Below the pieces are notes generated by a model. It was not told the origin of the DNA, did not search any database, and saw only the letters and a list, made by a program, of their open reading frames with translations. A stretch of DNA of 64,000 nucleotides from Polytrichum commune. Its lineage: Eukaryota > Streptophyta > Polytrichopsida > Polytrichales > Polytrichaceae. The stretch lies in contig OX485804.1 of the NCBI GenBank assembly GCA_950295325.1, positions 45,198,001 to 45,262,000 of the forward strand. The letters run 5' to 3'. How positions within the stretch are numbered: position 1 is the stretch's first letter; each line of letters begins with the position of its first letter. A program made the translations under genes and the position numbers. Below, piece after piece: positions 59,166 through 64,000 of the stretch.

Positions 59166-60413
59166 ACGGGCGTATTTTTTAATTTATTTATAATTTGATT
59201 TGGCCACATGAATTGTTTGGCACAGGGTGCAACCTTTTCACATCAGAGCTGCAGAGGGAAATTGTTGGTCAATCTAATAGGATGTTCTATAATAGACAAT
59301 TGCATAGCTTGAGTTGTGATCCAACAACTTTGGCTTAATTCGCACCAGAAGTCGTGTTAGTCTTTCAGCTTTGTGTGCGCATTAATCCTCTGCACTGCAA
59401 TTTGCAACTGGTCTAAATAGAAGTACCACATTCTGTATGCTTCTCTCATGCTTGGTAAATTCCTGATTCACATTGTGGTGTAGATGTGCTTTGCACAAGT
59501 CTAAAAGAATAAAAAGAGAAAGAAAATCTTAAAGACTGTGAATTTCAAACTTGCTTTTGCTCCTTCCACGTGCAATTACATTTACAGTCTCCATTCACAG
59601 AATAACAGGCTACTGACAATGCAATGCTCCACAAACCAGGTCCTTTCGGCAAGTTTATCAGTGTCCTCATTTGTGGACCGCCAGGGCCAGGCCGGGCCAA
59701 GCCTAGGCGCGGGTGACCTGGGGATCCCAGCCCTTTCCCTTCCCTTCCCTTCCTGGCCCAGCCCTGTCTTCAGCCCTGCCTGCCATTCCCTCCTTCCTGT
59801 GTCAATCGCTTGCCTATAGGCAAGTTCGCGCGATTCATTTCCATCTTCGCCATTCATGCGCTTTTGTCTCCTCCATGCTGCTGGATTGCCGCCCAGGCTC
59901 GTCAACCTCCAATTGTTGTTGCGAACAAGCCTCTGGCTTGAGCTGTGACTGCCTGGGAAGGGAAGGGAAGGGAAGGGAAGGAAAGGAAGGGGAGCAAACA
60001 AACGGTAGAAGTGCTGTATGACATCGCAAAATATAGGCGTAGAAGTCAAGTACAAGGCACCATGCCCGCAGGGGCAGTGAATCATCGGAGGATGAAGGTG
60101 TCTCAACCATGGCTTGACAGGTTGTTGTGCACCGTGCGAGTTTGAAGAGGGAGGGGATGTGACGATGGCCTCGTTTTTGATTGTCTGGCAATGGAGAATT
60201 GTTCGCAAGTGAGGTGCCGCGACAGGTGTAAGAGGTCGAGAGTCTGTCGGGCTCTTGTTTGTGCAACTGTTTTGGTCGTGGTGAGATACGGATGCGTGTC
60301 CATGTCGGTTCATCATTGGTTGGATATCTTAGGATGAGACGTTACAGCACGCATTTTTGTGGCTTGCGTTGAAGAGTGTATTCCCTTCAGCAGTGCTTAC
60401 GAAGCTGCAACAC
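59166..60413. promoter_or_regulatory. 5' flank of the ARM-repeat gene, with mirror purine/pyrimidine tracts
   Basis: No gene was recognised; open frames on both strands here lack domains. A C/T tract (CCCTTTCCCTTCCCTTCCCT, 59731-59754) and a complementary G/A tract (GGGAAGGGAAGGGAAGGGAA, 59955-59993) lie about 200 bp apart and could pair or form triplex DNA. Promoter role is inferred from position only. Confidence 0.4.
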
Positions 60414-63400
60414 ATGGAGACCAGATCTTTAGTAGGGAACGACCGCATGGACACGAAATCGCACTCTGGTAGTGAAAGGAAGGGCCACAAACGGAAGCTC
60501 GCAGACACGTCGCTAGGGTTATCAGCTGTAGATGGGCCGAATAATCACCTTATAGCGGAGGTGCGAGGGCAGGTGGATGTTCTGAGGACGTGCCTATCTT
60601 GGAGAGACAGCGATCGCACGTCAGCACGGCGTGCTGCGCATGCTCTAGCGGAGCTCGCTAAACATGGTGAGAATCAGTCGAATACTCTGCAGTTTTTTTT
60701 GCATTTGTGCTTTATGTCGAAATCTTAGAGTGGTTTCGTTGAACAAATTAACCTATTCGTACATGTGTATGACTTCAATTGAGTTTGTAAGACCTTTCTC
60801 CCAGACTGACTATCAGCCAAATTGGCAAATGATTCAGAAGAACATGTGGATACTATCGTGAAGGAAGGAGCAGTGGAGGCACTTGTACCTCACCTATGCT
60901 CTCCTACTGTAGAGGAAGGAGAGGGTCCCATCGCTTGTAAACACGAAGTTGAGAAAGACGCAGCATTTGCATTAGGGCTTCTTGCAGTCAAGGTCAGTCA
61001 GGCAGACTCCAAGAACCATCGCAAGTTGAGCGTCGATTGCTACATTATGTTTCATCCGTTGGAGATTCTCATTTCCGTTTTCACCTAGGGAACACGCTTT
61101 GGGACCTGTCGCTGACTTGTTGCTAGCCCTGACATCTTTACAACTTCTATGGTACATGGATTTTTGAATCGTGAGTCATGGTAGTTTTTCGGATAGGGTT
61201 TGGTGAACTTTGAACTTTGGATATAACTTCGGCCTTTTGGGATTACAGCCAGAACATCAAAGGCTGATTGCAGACGCTGGAGCACTTCCTTCATTGGTTG
61301 CTTTATTAAGGCGACGAGGAGGCACTGTGAATGTTCGGGTTGTAAACGGTGTAGTTCGACGTGCTGCCGATGCTATTACAAACCTTGCACACGAAAATGC
61401 ACACATCAAAACACGTGTGAGGTAAGGTGTTGGACGTGCCGAATGTCACATCCTTACAGCGATATTGGATAGAACACTGTTTGTTTGCTGGTAGACGCAT
61501 CCTTTTTGAGGTCTTGATGCTTGTACGGTTTTGACAGGACGGAAGGAGGAATTCCTCCACTAGTGGAGCTGTTAGAGTCAACCGATAGCAAGGTTCAACG
61601 TGCAGCAGCTGGTGCATTGAGGACTTTAGCTTTCAAGAATGAAGCAAATAAGAATCAGGTAAGACCCTTAGATTTATGTTGGATAATGCAATCATCTGGC
61701 AAGCAGCTGGAGTGTGGATGGGTGACCTGTGGCAATGTTATGGACAATTATATTCTCCGATTGTTAGGATGGTCGATATTCTGCATTAAGTAAAGAGCAC
61801 AGATGACTTCCTTAGGTCACAGAGATTTGGGAGCAGACCCGAGTTTTCGGATTTCAGAGACTTTGTAGTTTGTTCCAGATTAGGGAGAGACAACCTTGAT
61901 GTGCCCTAAAAAGCAATGTGTTTTGTGGCGTGTGCAGATTGTGGAGGGCAATGCACTTCCTACTTTAATCTTTATGTTGCGGTCAGAGGATGTTGGTATC
62001 CACTACGAGGCGGTATATACAGAGACTGTCTGAACTTGGGTCCAATCTATGCTAGAGGGGCAATATTTGAACTAGCATTGACACTGATGACATATTTAGT
62101 TGTTATAATAGTTGTGTTTGGAGGTTATTTCGCAGAAATGTGTTAGAACTTGATAAGTTCAACTCATCTGCATGTCAACAGGTTGGTGTGATTGGGAACC
62201 TGGTCCACTCTTCAGTGAATATTAAGAAAGAGGTCCTTGCAGCTGGAGCTCTTCAACCTGTTATTGGCCTTTTGAGGTATTAAACGTGTTTAAGGTCTTG
62301 CTAGTGGATCATTTGTCCGTCCTCTTTGGTAAATTTGATGTTGGATTGGCGCCTTTTTAACCAACCCTACAACTTTGTTTCCAGTATTCTATTTTGTAAT
62401 TGTCTTTCTTGAATGGTTTAAAATATAGTATATGGCTTGAATATGCAGATGACAGAAGGATTAGGCATTTTGTGAGTAGTCTCTTGGGCTTGTGGTTTAC
62501 TTTATTTGTGTATTTTCTGTATGATTAGTTCAAGGTGTCAGGAAAGCCAAAGGGAGGCAGCCCTTTTGTTAGGTCAATTTGCAACAACGGACGCTGAATG
62601 CAAGGTACTATGCTATTGCGTTGGCACTCTTTAGGGTGAACTTCATATGGACCATTCTGGTAGTAACCAAGTGCAGATGAGCCACATTCATGCTGTTTGT
62701 ATGCATTGCCTTACATGCACCATGTGATTGTCTGAAAGCCCTCATCTATATCTGTTGATGTAGATGACTTATTACATTGTACTTTTTACTGTATTTGGGT
62801 GTTTTTTGATCACAAGTTCTCTGGTTTCTGATGTGATGAATGGATACCTTCAATTTACCAGCATATTGATATTCCTTTGTGGTGCATGATTAGGTACATA
62901 TTGTACAAAGGGGTGCGGTGCGGCCTCTAATAAGGATGCTGGAAGCTACGGATCCTCAGCTTCGAGAAATGGCAGCCTTTGCTTTGGGTCGCTTAGCTCA
63001 GGTTCTGATAGCTTCAGCTGACTTTGGTGGATGGCTGGGTGTTGTTTATGATATATGCAGTTCACATGGCTGCTGCAGTTTCATTTTTATGATTTTTGCT
63101 AGGTTTTTGCCTGTATGCAGTGATTACTTAATTTTTGCAGATTATGATGTGCTGTGGATTGTTTGGACTTCTTATATTAACACTTTTTATATAGTCTTCG
63201 CAGAACACACACAACCAAGCCGGAATTGTTCATGATGGTGGGCTGAGGCCTTTGCTTGAGCTTCTGGATTCAAAAAATGGATCGTTGCAACATAATGCTG
63301 CATTTGCTCTGTATGGCCTCGCGGACAATGAGGTGAGGTGGAAAGCTTGGTTGCATTTACAGTTTTTCTTTGCATCTAATGACATAAAGTTTAGAGATGC

Positions 63401-64000
63401 GGTTGTTTCATGTATTTCCCCTGAGGATGGAGTTAGCTGAAATTTTGATGTATGGTGTTGTCAGGACAATGTTTCGGATATTGTAAAAGAAGGTGGCGTA
63501 CAAAGACTGTTCGATGGCGATCTCATCGTGCAGGTGTGGGAAACATTTGGTTTTGGGGATCTGCAAACCTTGTGGAATGCCTATTCAAGTATTTGTGCTG
63601 CTTTATTGAATTTGCGTTGAATCATGTTTATAGTAAGCACTTGGTCTTGCACCTTGGTAGAATTATCACAATGGGGTCATGTGTGCCAGTTTAAAAGGTG
63701 TGTCTGAATAGGGTATTTGGATAAGTTTTCCATGGGCTTAGTGCCTTGCCATGCCATGCAGTTTTGTTGGTATTTGCAGCAGCTTCAGAAAGTTCTCTGA
63801 ATGACTTTTTGTATGACACAGGCATCTAAAGATTGCGTCCAAAAAACACTAAAGCGGCTGGAAGAGAAGATCCAGGGACGGGTATGATCCAGGGACTTGG
63901 CATGCCTTGTTGTAGCATATGATTGTGGTTGGATCAGTAGAGTTGGTTCAATACATGCTGGCCAAGTGACTTGTCCTGTTCTTTGTTGAACCAGGTTTTG
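60414..64000 (+). CDS. Armadillo-repeat protein, ARIA/ABAP1-like, 5' part
   Basis: Exons join(60414..60666, 60838..60992, 61249..61421, 61538..61658, 61938..62012, 62182..62276, 62529..62604, 62894..63001, 63204..63332, 63465..63533, 63822..63881, 63995..>64000) all fit in phase. The protein starts METRSLVGNDRMDTK with a Lys-rich stretch (ERKGHKRKLADTSLG). ARM repeats follow: EHVDTIVKEGAVEALVPHL, RRAADAITNLAHENAHIKTR, EGGIPPLVELLESTDSKVQR, AAAGALRTLAFKNEANKNQ, IGNLVHSSVNIKKEVL and LQHNAAFALYGLADNE. Known: ARIA binds the ABA factor ABF2, and ABAP1 acts in DNA replication licensing. Both carry a C-terminal BTB domain, which would lie beyond the window. Gene spacing and exon layout are as in that family. 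The first in-frame ATG of the exon was chosen; no stop-free upstream Met was seen. Confidence 0.93.

Noticed and set aside
59582-60316. Long minus-strand open frame (244 codons) upstream of the ARM-repeat gene
   Set aside because: It is built from Pro/Phe/Ser codons of the C/T and G/A tracts, shows no domain and lies antisense to the likely promoter and 5' UTR.

Overview
The window is nuclear DNA from a land plant. Its genes have many short GT-AG introns. It carries plastid-type genes (a plastid FtsZ, a PDZ-like protein with a transit-peptide-like start), an ARM-repeat gene of the ARIA/ABAP1 type, and plant-specific transposon families (CACTA/tnp2, hAT, LINE with RNase H, MITEs). Base composition, the FtsZ C-terminal tail and the LINE protein sequences make me lean towards a non-seed plant (bryophyte, lycophyte or fern), but the sequence alone does not fix this.

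Layout. 1-1266 (+): last three exons of a ZNF830/CCDC16-like splicing-associated zinc-finger protein. 4703-7834 (-): complete six-exon histidine phosphatase of the phosphoglycerate-mutase-like 4 type. 8.7-14.4 kb: decayed repeats, including a MITE-like segment, a possible SINE, a GC-rich minisatellite and a 5'-truncated LINE on the minus strand. 14650-34122: one 19,473-bp CACTA DNA transposon with matching TIRs and an ATT target duplication. It holds a full tnp2/DUF4218/DUF4216 transposase (+), a TnpA-like gene on the opposite strand, several exons that belong to unrelated host genes (GINS subunit PSF1, NADP-malic enzyme, ClpT, a BTB protein), a satellite-like array of roughly 190-bp units, and a Harbinger-type MITE inserted in that array. 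37031-40371 (-): four-exon plastid-division FtsZ. 44292-46902 (-): four-exon PDZ-like plastid protein with an apparent 18-nt microexon. 49.1-49.7 kb: hAT transposase remnant. 50853-about 59165 (-): an older, broken CACTA element. A second CACTA element (52500-57685, TTA target duplication, 22/24-bp TIRs) lies inside its DUF4216 coding sequence; removing it restores the reading frame exactly. 60414-64000 (+): first eleven exons and the start of the twelfth of an ARIA/ABAP1-like armadillo-repeat gene that runs off the right edge.

The most interesting object is the 19.5-kb CACTA element. It appears to be a gene-capturing transposon that keeps its own transposase. It also carries clusters of two short motifs (GAATGACTAGT-like and AGTCGTT-like) at its ends, beside its genes and within a transposase intron, which could be binding sites for its own TnpA-like protein. 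Two single-base frame breaks in its genes both fall at C/G homopolymers, so they may be assembly errors and the element could be functional.

Method limit: exon limits were set by eye from GT-AG sites, phase continuity and remembered family sequences; no database search was run.
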